A program made the translations under genes and the position numbers. This document shows, piece after piece, positions 31,344 to 41,655 of a stretch of DNA of 64,000 nt; the first letter of the stretch is position 1; every line of letters starts with the position of its first letter. This stretch comes from Trichoplusia ni (Eukaryota; Arthropoda; Insecta; Lepidoptera; Noctuidae), in the NCBI RefSeq assembly GCF_003590095.1, contig NC_039489.1:2356001-2420000 (forward strand), given 5' to 3'. A model generated the notes under the pieces. The model was given only the letters and a program-made list of their open reading frames with translations, was not told the DNA's origin and did no database searches.

Positions 31344-31840
31344 TCTCGTAGAAAGTAGGCCTCGTCCCCATCATACACGGCGCGGTACCGTCACCGTGCA
31401 ACGTCACGACGCCGCCGCCGTGACACGGCACGGCGCCGCAACGCAGCACGGTGCCGCGAACGGTGCGCCGCTTGCCTCTATTCAGTTGATATTTCTTCGT
31501 TGGCGATAGCGCATGTGTGTAGAACAAAATGGTGGAAAATATCGATCTTGACTTCTTTATTTCGTTAGTGGAGGCACGACCAGTGCTTTGGGATAAAACA
31601 ATTGAAAATTATAAAGACAAACATCTAAAAACAGAAGCGTGGAAAGATGTTTGCCGTAACATTTTCGAATCATTTGATGACAAGGACAATAAAGAAAAAA
31701 CAAAACTGGGTGAGTACTAACTATTTATTTATCTTTAATGTTTTCATGGAAATGTTTTAATATAATATCAGTATAACGCTAAGAGGTTTAAGAAAATCAA
31801 TGGTCAATATTATTACAATTTAGAATCAAGCGTTAGGTAG

Positions 31841-31987
31841 ACGCGGAACAAAGAGAACCATCTCGTGTAATGCCCGTGCTTACTTGTCTCTGTCGCACAC
31901 ATTGATATTGTTATGGAGACGCCTCGCGAACGCAAGAACATTCGTGAACAAACACGCGCCGACGACTGACGATCTTTTGTTCCGTGA
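31841..31987. repeat. Small MITE-like insertion in the intron of I
   Basis: About 147 bases bounded by an imperfect inverted pair: ACGCGGAACAAAGA at 31,841 and, inverted, TCACGGAACAAAAGA at 31,987. No coding capacity. The family is not recognised and the target duplication is unclear. Confidence 0.4.
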
Positions 31988-31998
31988 CTGGTCTCGAG

Positions 31999-32642
31999 CT
32001 ATATTTTGCTTAATTGCCAACTGAGCGCGCCGACATCGCTATTAAAGTATTTAGAAAATTCGTTTCTTATATTAACTGGATTTGCTATAGAGACGTCATC
32101 TATAGTTTGTTGCAAGTGTAAGTCAATAAGGGAGTCATCAATATACAGTTCGTCGTACATTTTACTTCCATCCCGAGATACAACAAAATTGTGCAATACA
32201 CAGCATGCTTTGATAATTTCTATTGCAAAATCATATTTTACGTTTAAAGGCCTGTGAAATATGCGCCATTTATTGGCAAGTATGCCAAAAGCACACTCGA
32301 CATTTCGTCTGGCCCGACTCAAACGATAATTAAAAACTCTTTGATCTATATTCAAATGTTTCCCTGAGTATGGACGCATTAGATTGCTCATTAATGGTAG
32401 GCCTTCATCTGCAATAAAGACATAAGGCACTGGTTTCTGAAGGCCTGGTAAGGGTTTTGGAGCTGGTATGGGGAGTCGATGTTGCAATAATAATTCGTAT
32501 AGTTTTGTGTTCTAGAAAATTGTCGAATCGCATTCTTTACCATATGCTCCTATATCGACATATACAAATCTGTATTTAGAATCAACTAGTGCCAGCAATA
32601 CGATAGAATTATAGCCTTTATAGTTGTAAAATAGAGATCCAC
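31999..32642 (-). pseudogene. Harbinger transposase exon 2, element I (truncated, one stop)
   Basis: Reads from SGSLFYNYKGYNSIVLLALVDSK through an in-frame TAG near 32,515 (DSTIF*NTKL), then PYVFIADEGLPL, RRNVECAFGIL and a C-terminus ending SWQLSKI. The Asp-bearing block is ADEG rather than GDEA. The first Asp block was cut off by the mariner insertion at 32,643. It is clearly inactive. Confidence 0.8.
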
Positions 32643-34278
32643 TGCAATATGCACTACATTTATGGTGAATGTAGAGGTAATGCTAACCAAGCAGCTGCAC
32701 TTTATCGGGAGAGATATCCAAACAATCGCCACCCCGATTACAGAGTTTTTATTCGAGTACACAATGCATACTCTGAAGGCAGAATACCTGGCAGCGGTGT
32801 GGGCGGTCCGAGTGAAGGAAGACCGCGTATCAGCAACGATGAAGCAGTTTTGAACATAGTGAACGAAGATCCCAGCATATCAGTTCGTGTGTTATCTCGT
32901 CGTGCTGGCATGTCAACCAGGACGGTACATCGCATATTAAAACGGCACGAATTATACCCGTACCATTTTCAGCGAGTCCAAACCTTACTTCCGAGAGATT
33001 ATCCATTACGGGTAGCATTTTGTAGAACAATGTTAAGAAGAATGAGAGAGGAACCAGATTTTTTCAATAAAATACTATGGAGTGACGAATCCTCGTGCCA
33101 GAGAGATGGATATTTAAATCTACATAATCTTCATAGCTGGCAACTAGAAAATCCGAAATTAATAAGACAAGATCGATCACAACACCAGTTTAAGATTAAT
33201 TTATGGACCGGTATCCTAAACGGTCAAATTGTTGGACCATTTGAATTACCAGCGACCCTGACTGGAGAAACTTATTTGCATTTTTTGCAAAATAATTTGC
33301 CTGTGTTGTTGGAGGACGTACCCCCTGAAGTATGTGAAAACATGTGGTTTCAAAACGACGGTTGCCCCGCACATTATGCGGTAAGAGTACTGCAATATTT
33401 AAACGAGACCTATCCAGAGAGGTGGATAGGACGTCTAGGGCCAATACTATGGCCACCTAGGTCGCCAGATTTAAACCCACTCGATTTCTTTTACTGGGGC
33501 TGCTTGAAGGAGAAGATTTACAAAAGAACTTCATTGAACAGCTACGACAAAGCATACGTTCGGCTGCTGACGAAATATCGTCAGCAAGATTTGCGAATCG
33601 ATTAAAACGGTCGTTTATAAGAAGATGTAGAGCTTGCATAGCAGCTGAAGGAGCCCATTTTGAACATCTTGTGTAAATTTTTACAATAAATGTTATTAAA
33701 TATTAATGTATTTTATTGTGCCAACCAACCCATAACGATCAAATTTTAAGGAAAATTGCATTCCCTTTGAGTTTAAAATTAGTTACAGCAGTGTTAAAAA
33801 ATTTAATTTAAAAATCAATTTTGTATGACAATTCTCTTTTTAGATTCGAACAGCAATAACTTGGTGCTTTGTTAAGATACTGGTGATTATTATACCATTT
33901 TAGAATCTGCATTAAATGGGCAAGTTTTAAAGATAATGGGCTACCACAGAGTAGAACATTTTTTTTTCGATACAGGGGCCCGAAATTCTATAATTCTTAA
34001 GAAAAATTATTAGATTATTGTATTAAAAAAATTTGATGCTGTTCTGATGATACAGATATGTAGGAGTGATATAAAAAAAACAGAACGAAAAATAGTCAGC
34101 AATAGTAGAAATGGCAGCTGATTTTGTATAAGCAAGTACGAGTTTTATTGAAAATATCAAAAATATCAATAATTTGGTCATCCATGGGCATAATCTGATA
34201 TAAGTTGGGGAAATGATAGATGACTATCTGGCCAGTCGACACTTTCGGGGTTATCCATTATTTACGCCACACCCTGTA
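32643..34278 (+). mobile_element. rosa-like (DD41D) mariner element, 5'-truncated
   Basis: Inserted in the element I transposase. The right end reads CGCCACACCCTGTATATA (about 34,260-34,278), a typical mariner-superfamily end. No matching TATACAGGGTG start is seen at 32,643, so the 5' end is truncated. It carries one transposase frame with a late frameshift and a long AT-rich 3' tail (33,680-34,250). Confidence 0.7.
32649..33676 (+). pseudogene. rosa-like mariner transposase (DD41D), frameshifted near end
   Basis: The N-terminal helix-turn-helix (YGECRGNANQAAALYRERYP) and second HTH (SVRVLSRRAGMSTRTVHRIL) are clear. Catalytic residues are D in ILWSDESSCQRDG, D in FQNDGCPAHYA and D in SPDLNPLDFFYWG. 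Forty-one residues lie between the last two, which fits the DD41D rosa group. A frameshift near 33,525 moves the end (NFIEQLRQSIRSAADEI ... EGAHFEHLV) into another frame. About ten N-terminal residues are missing. Likely inactive. Confidence 0.8.
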
Positions 34279-35374
34279 TATATGAATACACTTCGATAAG
34301 TTCTTGAGAAAACGTGCTAAAAATAATATTTATTAACGCCCTATTTTTTTTTTCAATTGGTGGCCGCTAGTTCAGCGATTCCTGGCCTTAAGACAGCTTT
34401 TCTTAAGTTGAGCTACTTTGACAGCTTGTGGAACGAGGTCTGTCAGTAGAAATATTATTGAAATCTTAAACTTATGTTATTGGGCCCTCGCTGCCCAAAC
34501 CTATGATAAATATATTATGTAGTCATGAATAATTATTCGAATATTTTTATGTTCCAGGAAATGATGTAGTTAAAAAATGGACTAACATAACCAAAAATAC
34601 TTGAAAAAGCAAGAGCTCGCAAACAAATCTGGAGCTGGTGCAAAAAAAATTAAAGAATACCATTTGTTCAAACAGCTTATGTTTTTGAAAAGAAACGCAC
34701 CTAATCTAACTGACAGTAGTATAATAGAAGAGTCTGAAGATCCAGAGGCAAGTGAAAATATAAGGTCTCGTTACAAAGCTCATACTTTGCGTAAAAGAAA
34801 ATACTATGAAGATGATTTTGAGAATGAAATTCTCCAAAGTTTGAAAAATGCAGAAAACAGACACGTTTCATTTTTTAAATCAATTTTACCATTTCTTGAA
34901 AAACTAGACGACCACCAAACATTGACGTATCAAAGTCGCGTAATGCAAATATTGTCAGACTTCAATCAACCCACATATCAATACAATCAACCATCATACA
35001 GCGGCTACCAAACAGCATTTCAAAGTGGCTACGAAAGACCACAACAAACTACAGCGACTTATCAAACAACTCGCAATCCCTCTGCAAGCATCCATGGCCA
35101 GACTTCGCCAAATTCAACCATAGAAGACATATCACATAATTTAAGCGATGTCTTATCAAACACACAGGAGTCCGAACACGATTTTTCATGAATTATCTAA
35201 CATTGTGCAATTTAATTTAGTAAAGTTTGTTTTTGTTAGTAAGTTAGTAAAGTTTGAATTTATATACCGAAATAAAAGAATTATAAAGCTTTTGTAACAC
35301 AATCTAATAATTTGAACAATATTATATAAATAAAAAAACAGTTTGATTTATGAAAAGTATGTTTTATTTCTTAC

Positions 35375-35670
35375 CTGATGGTTAAACCAAGCATTTCCAT
35401 AGGATCAACAGGTTTTCTGAACACAAATCGTTTTTGTAAACGAGGTGCTATGTTGGTAAGCAATTCTTCAAAAGTTGGTATGGTCATTCTAAAATAGTCA
35501 AAAAATTTCTCGTTCCCACTTAATTTTAGCGCTGCATATTTCCTTTTGAAATGACCACCGTCTGGGTTCATTGTAGAAATATACGGATTTACCCAAAATT
35601 TCCTCTGTTTCTGTTTCTTTTTCATTCGTCGTCTTAGCAACAACAAGAGAATAATTCTTTCGCGATCCAT
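35375..35670 (-). CDS. Harbinger transposase exon 1, element I
   Basis: Open class I exon from ATG 35,670 (MDRERIILLLLLRRRMKKKQ) with FWVNPYISTMN and YFRMTIPTFEELLTNI to MLGLTIR and a GTAAG donor. It lies between the MADF stop (35,191) and the right inverted end; the 183 bases between contain only AT-rich 3' UTR. Its partner exon 2 is truncated. Confidence 0.8.
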
Positions 35671-35816
35671 ATCCAAACAAGGACGTTCGAGCGCATCAAC
35701 AGCAAAATGTCTACTGAATAGGGGCGCACCGTTCGCGGCGCCGTGCCGTGTCACGGCGGCGGCGTCGTGACGTTGCACGGTGACGGTACCGCGCCGTGTA
35801 TGATGGGGACGAGGCC

Positions 35817-35862
35817 TAAGAAGGTCATCAAAAGTAGACGTCGTCATTCGGAAATAAGTTAA
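35817..35862. repeat. Second copy of element H exon 1 segment (part 1)
   Basis: Same sequence as 31,163-31,208 (TAAGAAGGTCATCAAAAGTA and on). The LINE interrupts it here, and the copy resumes at 37,463 (TAAAAAATTTAG) through 37,658 (GTAGGC). So about 195 bases of H flank element I on both sides. Confidence 0.8.
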
Positions 35863-37462
35863 AATTAAAATTAAAAATATATTTATTAAAAACATAGTTC
35901 ACATTACTTAAATACATGTACATGACAAACCAGTAAAAATATCTTAATAGTCATAATCATAGGAGTTGAGTTAATCTACACCAAAACATAATAATATACG
36001 AGAAGGATGGTCTAAAGATAATATAGGGACCACCCGAACTAGGTTTGTTTTAAACCTGTGTTTCGGGTTATCAGTGCAGAAAAATGATTGATGGATATTT
36101 TAATGTAATTCTATCACTTAATTGTATTATAAAAGACTAAGCAGGACAAGCTGTCCTGAATTATTTAATTACATTACCTGTACTTATTATTATAATTTCT
36201 AAGCTAAACAGTTTATTGTAATATTTCTAGCAAATTTTCCGTATCTGAGTAATTGAGGGACTGTAAGTATTCTGTTACCATTCTATTACACCTATTTAAG
36301 CTTACACTATATAACTTTAGTAGCCTGTTAAATTTGTTATATAAATAGGGTCCTTGAAATAAATAAAATCTGTTAGTAAAAGCATGTTGCGTTTGTGGGT
36401 TAGTGCAAACTAAATCCTTTCTTCTCTTGCCGGAAGGTACCGGGCTGAAACCAATTTCAGTATGCTGGAGTCGTACTATATGTAGAATAAATAACTGGCG
36501 TACTGTAAGTACTTTGCATTCCCTGTATAACTGGTGAGTAGGAAACCTGAAAGGACGAAAAGTGGCGACCTTTAGGATTGCTCTTTGAGCACGTTCTAGG
36601 GGCAAGATAATAGATTTAGATGCCACCCCATGAGTCTATGCAGTAGGTAAGAATGGATTGGCACAAAGCCATATACACCTGGCGAATTAGATTAAAGTCT
36701 GCAATGTTGCGTAAGTGTTTAAAGATATAGATTAATTTACGTACTCTGGTGCATAATGAATCAATATGTTTACGGAAATTAAGGTGACTGTCAATAGTGA
36801 CACCTAGATATTTAGTATTGTCAGTTTTTACTAATGTAGGGCAAGCGCATGCAGTCGCCGCGGACGCGCTCGTATTACACTTATGTGCATAAATATTTAG
36901 GTTAGTAGTCGACTTATTACTATTTCTCATTGAAAATAACATGTAATTTGTTTTATTTGAATTTAATGTTAGAATATTATTGTTAAGCCAGTTAGACACT
37001 ACATTAAAACCATTTTGGGCATTTTGATAGACCTCATCCTTAGACTTACCTGAGAACACAAGAGCTGTATCATCAGCATACGATATAATGACACCATTTT
37101 GCAGAGACAAATTGCACAGGTCGTTTATGTAAACTAGGAATAAAGTAGGTCCCAATATACTACCCTGGGGGATTCCGTAACTACTGCTGTTTAGTCCCGC
37201 ACTTCTATATTGACCAATTTTTACGCACTGCTCACGGTTATTAAGATAGTCCGAGAATAATTTGAGCTGTGTTCCTCTTATACCAATTTTTTCCAGTTTA
37301 TACAATAACAGAGAGCAAGCAATGGTATCAAATGCCTTGGCAAGGTCTAAGAAGATCCCCATTGTGTACATACCTTTATCTAGACTTGTACATACATAGT
37401 TAGTTAGCTGATGCACCGCTTGGTTAGTTGATCTTTTTGATCTAAAGCCAAATTGGTATTAG
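35863..37462 (-). mobile_element. Non-LTR retrotransposon (LINE), 5'-truncated
   Basis: Minus-strand element inserted in the second copy of H exon 1. Its 3' end (35,863-35,890) is a TTTTAA-type simple repeat rather than pure poly-A. The 5' end begins inside reverse transcriptase, as usual for LINEs truncated on insertion. A Jockey/CR1-group member is likely from the C-terminal region, but the clade is not certain. Confidence 0.75.
36213..37462 (-). pseudogene. LINE reverse transcriptase fragment (frameshift)
   Basis: Begins QFGFRSKRSTNQAV, then FLDLAKAFDTI (motif A, catalytic Asp), GIPQGSILGPTLF and SYADDTALVF (motif C, two Asp), then NTKYLGVTID. At about 36,622 a one-base frameshift moves to the next frame (IILPLERAQRAILKVATF ... 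LLEILQ), the post-RT domain. The endonuclease and the ORF1 product are missing. It cannot retrotranspose by itself. Confidence 0.85.
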
Positions 37463-38159
37463 TATTAGTAAAAAATTTAGATTCGTCTTCTTTCAGCTGA
37501 CGCACAACAGCACCACGACAAAATCTTTGCCTTAATAGTGGATGTATCCAATAACGCCGGGGCTTCCTCCGCCGCAGACGACGATAGTACCAATACAACA
37601 CGACAACGTCCATTCTCGTAGAAAGTAGGCGATACACTGAAGAACGAAAGTCCAGTAGCGTCGGATCTGTTAAAATCGGTCCTGTAAGAGCTAGTTCAGA
37701 CATGGCGGAATCCGTGCGGATGCAAATCGCGCGGTTAGACCGCGCGGATCTTATTTACATTTGCGCCTATAAATTCGTTCATACCTGTCCGCGCGGATTG
37801 ACAAACCTCGCGGCTACCGCCACTCAACCGCTAGAAAATGAATTCGCGCGGTTGCCGCTCGGTTCTATTTACTTGACGTACCTAGAGCGCGTTCAGTTGC
37901 TCTGCGGAAGCCGCGCGTATCGGACGGTGACAATGGATCGCTTCGACACCGAGCTATTCATCGATGAGGTGGAAAAGAGACCTGCTTTGTGGGACATCCA
38001 ATGTGCAGAAATTCCAATAAAATTATTAGAAACGGAGCTTGGCAGGAGCTGGTGGAGATTTTTGGAGAAAATGAGGATTCTTTGGAAAAAAAGGCTCTTT
38101 TTGGTCAGTATGTATTTAATTTTACATTTATCAGGGTAGTTTACATATTTTGTAATTGA

Positions 38160-38489
38160 CAGTCCACCCCAAATAACTAAACTATATAAAAATGTTGTTA
38201 TTGTGATTGGAGGTAAGTATCGGGCGCGGGAAAAATATCACGTTAGCATAGTAACGGAGTAGCTAGTGACTATGTGCAACCGACGCGACGCCATCTTGAG
38301 TTTAGTTATTTGGCGCGAACTGTAACAAATTTTAATTTTGGAACGAAGTTCCTTATCGCGCGTTGTGAAAGGGGGCTAGACGGAAAAAAATCTCACGATT
38401 CTCACGCACGCAAACACCGCGCCTCGCTACTCGCCTCCAGTGAGGTCAACTTCGTTCTATCCGGGTGTCCCTTGACACCTCTCAAGTTT
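38160..38489. repeat. Repeat insertion in the intron of J
   Basis: Unique-looking GC-richer stretch (GGAACGAAGTTCCTTATCGC and neighbours) between MADF exon 1 and the antisense transposase exon; no gene. It looks like a common dispersed insect repeat, but I cannot assign a family or boundaries. Confidence 0.35.
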
Positions 38490-39373
38490 TTATATTTTTG
38501 TGTCTTGCCATTCTACACGACCCTCATTTACAAAGTAATTAGCATATTTGTCTCTAATATTTAATGATGACGGTGTACCCCTTCCTGCATGTAATGTATT
38601 AAGATTACTCATTGGCCCAGTATATAAAGTATCTTCAAACTGTATACCATCTCTAGTTCTAACAAAATTGTGTAGCACACAACAGGCCTTTATTATGTCT
38701 TCGGCAAAGTCTATATTAACGTTTATAGGCCTATGAAAAATGCGCCACTTGTTTGCCAGAATTCCAAAAGTGCATTCAATATAACGTCGAGCTCTTGATA
38801 ACCTGTAATTAAATATATTTTTTTCGTATGATAGCCCTCTACCTGCATAGGGTCGCATTACAGTTTCGGATAAACCAAACGCTTCATCGCCAACTATGAC
38901 GTATGGCAATGGCGTAGGATCTGTGTTAGATATTGGTTTAGGTTTTGGTATGTGTAATGACTTTTCTATTAATCTTTTATAAAATACCGAATTTTTAAAA
39001 ATTGCAGAATCACTACTTTTTCCATATGATCCAATATCTATGAAAGAAAAACAATAGTTACTATCACAAAGTGCCAACAGCACTATGGAAAAAAAAGTTT
39101 TGTAATTATAATACAAAGATCCAGAATCATTGGGTTTTGTAATCCTTATATGCTTGCCATCTATGGCGCCAATGCAATTGGGGAAATTTGCATATTTTTT
39201 CAAAATCTGTAGCTATTTTCTTCCATATATCTTCGCTGGGTTCAGGCATGACATTTTTTGCGACTTTTTCCCACAGAGCTTCACATACTTCACGGACAAT
39301 TCCTGTAATTGTAGATTTGCCAAGACGAAAGTTGTAATGCAGTTCTCCAAAGGAACAACCAGTACCCAGATAT
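38490..39373 (-). pseudogene. Harbinger transposase exon 2, element J (one frameshift)
   Basis: Starts at acceptor TTGTTTCAG with YLGTGCSFGELHYNFRLGKST and runs to PEPSEDIWKKIATDFE. A one-base change in an A-run near 39,203 shifts the frame. The rest is open with all catalytic residues: D in AIDGKHIRI, D in VIVGDEAFGL and E in RRYIECTFGIL, ending VEWQDTKI. It is the closest relative of element B. A single indel inactivates it. Confidence 0.82.
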
Positions 39374-39429
39374 CTGAAACAATATAATCTTGATCTGTAT
39401 CGTTTTGTTAAAAAAGTTGCAAACTTTTC

Positions 39430-39470
39430 ATTTATTAATTATAAGTCGCGGGCACCAGCTAGTTTAAAAT
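39430..39470. repeat. Helitron-like 3' end fragment
   Basis: TAAGTCGCGGGCACCAGCTA followed by GTTT lies between the two genes' exon starts in J. The motif resembles the GTCGCGGGxAxxAGCTAGT ending of lepidopteran Helitron-like repeats (compare 49,250-49,267). Only the tail is recognisable. It explains the longer gap between exon starts in J (214 bp). Confidence 0.35.
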
Positions 39471-40295
39471 AATGAGTGTCAATTCTTTTATTTAAAATTT
39501 TTAAAGTTTTTGAGTGTCTTCAATTATTTGACCGCTCCTGTATTTATAAGTCTACAATTTTGTTAAAAATACTGATTTCTGTTCCAGGTGTAACATTACA
39601 AAAAAGTGGAAGAATATACGGGATGCTTATAATAAGGAATTCAAGAAAGGCAAATCAATTCCTTCTGGTTCTGGTGCATGTAAAGGTTCAAAATACATGT
39701 ATTTTGACCGGCTTTCTTTTCTTCAGAAGACAGTAGAAAACAAAGAAACGACATCAAACATACATGAAGCCAAAAATGAAGGAATTCAAAACATTGACCA
39801 AAACCAAGATAATTTTGTTAATGCACGTGAAATACAACCAGTACCCAATAAAAGGAAGAAGACTAAAATTACTTCAGAAGAGCGATTGGCTGACATATTA
39901 GAAAATAGCATTGAATCAAGGGATAAAATACAGAGACAATTACAAGAAAGTATGTCAAAGCAAGATGATGATGATAAGCTTTTTTGTATGTCATTGTATA
40001 AAGAGTTAAAAAAAGTTCCAGAAAATAAGCGTTTGGCTACTAAAATTGAATTACTCCAGGTAATACAGAAAGGGCAGAAATTACCAGCGCCTATTCATAT
40101 CACGAGCCAGCAGAACACGCCTAATGAAGTATTTTGGCAAAACCAACAATATTCAAACCCACAAGGATATTTTACAGGATATTCTACAATCGTACCAGGA
40201 GAGTCTCCATCGCCTTTATCATGCAATAGCACTGACGACTCACAGTCTTCTATAGTACAAAACATATATTCTGATGTATAAAATAAATATCTTAC

Positions 40296-40585
40296 CTTAA
40301 TGTAATCACGAGTTTTTCTTCTGGGGCCACGCTTGACCTCATATGGGTATCATTAGATGCAATTTGTTCACTGATCATTTCTAATAATTCATCAAATGAA
40401 TTTATCGACATTCTCAAATAATTAAAGAATTTTGGTTCAAAACTTCTTAATTTTGGATATAAAGTCTGAAACTGACCATGGGTGAGCCGATCACGTAATA
40501 TTGGATGCACCCAATACTGCCGTTTCTTCTTTCTTTCTTTTTTACGGAGCAACAAGTACACACATATTGCTTCCTCGACTTCCAT
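40296..40585 (-). CDS. Harbinger transposase exon 1, element J
   Basis: Open class I exon from ATG 40,585 (MEVEEAICVYLLLRKKER) with YWVHPILRDRL and YLRMSINSFDELLEMI to KLVITLR and a GTAAG donor. It lies directly inside the right inverted end. The MADF stop at 40,281 is only 14 bp away, so any MADF 3' UTR must overlap this exon antisense. Confidence 0.82.
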
Positions 40586-41212
40586 GATTGGACTAGAACA
40601 CTGTCACTCTATGCGGATTACGGCACTCCGCATTTACATCCGCGTCTGTCTGAACACTTGCGTTTAGAACCGCGCGATTTGCATCCGCACGGATTCCGCC
40701 ATGTCTGAACTAGCTCTAAGGCTGGTTTTACAGTCACGCGTTTCGGCAGCGCCGTCGGAGCACGCGCGCTCGGATATGTTTGGGGTATTAGTAGCGTTTC
40801 AAATTCGCGCGCTTGAGCAGCGCCGTTCGTTGAACGCGTCCTATTCGCGCGGCGCGGTCGAAGCGCGCGCCGCTCGTGCGCTTCTACGGCCATTGTGCGT
40901 TTTAGTCTCACGCCGTTGAGACGTGCCGTTAGGTACTGTTGTGTACAAAATGAATCACATCGATACGGGTCGAGTAATTGACGAAGTGCGAATTAGAATA
41001 TGTTTATGGGACCCGGCCGATGATTTTTATAAGAATAAGGACGCAAAAAATAAAGCCTGGGAAGAAATTGGAAAGGAATTGTGTGGTGAAAATTTCAATA
41101 CAGACTTAGGTAAGAAACATTTATTAATAAAATCTTTTTTGTTACATACATGTTTACCGCTAGTTGCACAAACGAAATCCTCCATCCTCCATTAAAACAT
41201 TCAATCACTTTT

Positions 41213-41655
41213 AGTGTTCAGTTCACAATAAGAGATATAAATTAACTTTAAAGATCGTTTGTCAAGTGTAACCGACGAGTCTGGTACCTTAATTAAGTCA
41301 CATTAGCTACTTATTACCTAGTGTAAAATTAAGTGAAATCGTTTTGTTCGCCCGCGAATTTCAGAAATTCTAATCTATTTAAAAATATAAATCAATTGCT
41401 GTTCGTTAGTCTCGCTAAAATCGAGAACGGCTGGACCGATTTGGCTAATTTTGGTTATGATTTATTTGTGGAAGTCCAGATGAGGTTTAAAAGGTGAATA
41501 AATATGAAAATTTTATCGATTGAGGCAGTACAACGTCTGCCGGGTCACCTAGTGAAAAATATTAATTGGGTAGGTAAATCAAATAAGCCACGACGATATT
41601 ACTGCGTTTCGTTTCGTTCCATTTTTGAATTTCGCGGTAGGTGTCAACTATAAAA
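41213..41655. repeat. Dispersed lepidopteran-type repeat in the intron of K
   Basis: No gene. Around 41,395-41,520 the sequence CGAGAACGGCTGGACCGATT and its surroundings look like a common moth/butterfly dispersed repeat, often Helitron-related. Both boundaries are unclear. Confidence 0.4.

Larger units (their letters stand above)
29249..31357 (+). mobile_element. PIF/Harbinger element H (right end continues after I, LINE)
   Basis: The left end GGGCGCGTACACATAG follows TAA (29,246-29,248) and resembles the ends of E and F (GGGC..C.CACAC). It contains MADF exons (+) and transposase parts (-). Element I begins at 31,358. About 195 bases of H sequence are repeated right of I (35,817-35,862 and 37,463-37,658), and probable H end sequence runs on to TAA at 37,685-37,687. 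Confidence 0.7.
31529..35191 (+). pseudogene. MADF/BESS protein of element I (exons 31,529-31,709; 34,558-35,191)
   Basis: Exon 1 reads MVENIDLDFFISLVEARPVLWDK ... AWKDVCRNIFESF and ends GTGAGT. The intron has grown to 2.8 kb by insertions. Exon 2 follows TTATGTTCCAG with KKWTNI. A small deletion/frameshift near 34,595 precedes SGAGAKKIKEYHLFKQLMFL, a basic stretch, a BESS motif (VSFFKSILPFLEKL) and a Tyr/Gln/Ser-rich tail. It is broken by that frameshift only. The rest of the intron (34,279-34,557) shows nothing recognisable. Confidence 0.72.
31358..35816 (+). mobile_element. PIF/Harbinger element I with about 80-bp inverted ends
   Basis: The left end GGCCTCGTCCCCATCATACA (31,358) and the inverted right end (35,816) match without visible differences for about 80 bases. 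The left side then has a 17-18 base insertion before matching resumes at CGAACGGTGCGCC. Subterminal sequence is rich in GACGCCGCCGCCGTG and CACGGC. It contains all four interleaved exons, but a rosa-like mariner and a MITE are inserted. The flanks are not a simple TWA pair; they are a duplicated part of H (see findings). Confidence 0.85.
37933..40281 (+). pseudogene. MADF/BESS protein of element J (exons 37,933-about 38,103; 39,588-40,281)
   Basis: Exon 1 starts MDRFDTELFIDEVEKRPALWDI and is frameshifted near 38,010 before WQELVEIFGENED; the donor GTCAGT is not canonical. Exon 2 follows TTCTGTTCCAG; a run of A near 39,605 holds a one-base shift before KWKNIRDAYNKEFKKG. It then continues SGSGACKGSKYMYFDRLSFL, a basic NKRKKTK patch, a BESS motif (KLFCMSLYKELKKVPENKRL) and a Ser-rich end. 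The stop lies 14 bp from the edge of transposase exon 1 on the other strand. Confidence 0.75.
37688..40716 (+). mobile_element. PIF/Harbinger element J with TAA target duplication
   Basis: Inverted ends of about 50 bp begin GAGCTAGTTCAGACATGGCG at 37,688 and end at 40,716. TAA lies at 37,685-37,687 and 40,717-40,719. Subterminal repeats are CGCGCGGTT and GTGCGGATGCAAATC. It contains all four interleaved exons. It is the least damaged class I copy in gene layout, with frameshifts in both genes but all catalytic residues kept. Confidence 0.92.

Noticed and set aside
31358..31520. CpG island or host promoter
   Set aside because: The GC-rich block is one half of an inverted pair (right half 35,735-35,816), so it is a transposon end.
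37702..38139. 145-residue ORF at the start of element J
   Set aside because: It mostly reads the GC-rich inverted end in a chance frame. The real MADF start is at 37,933.
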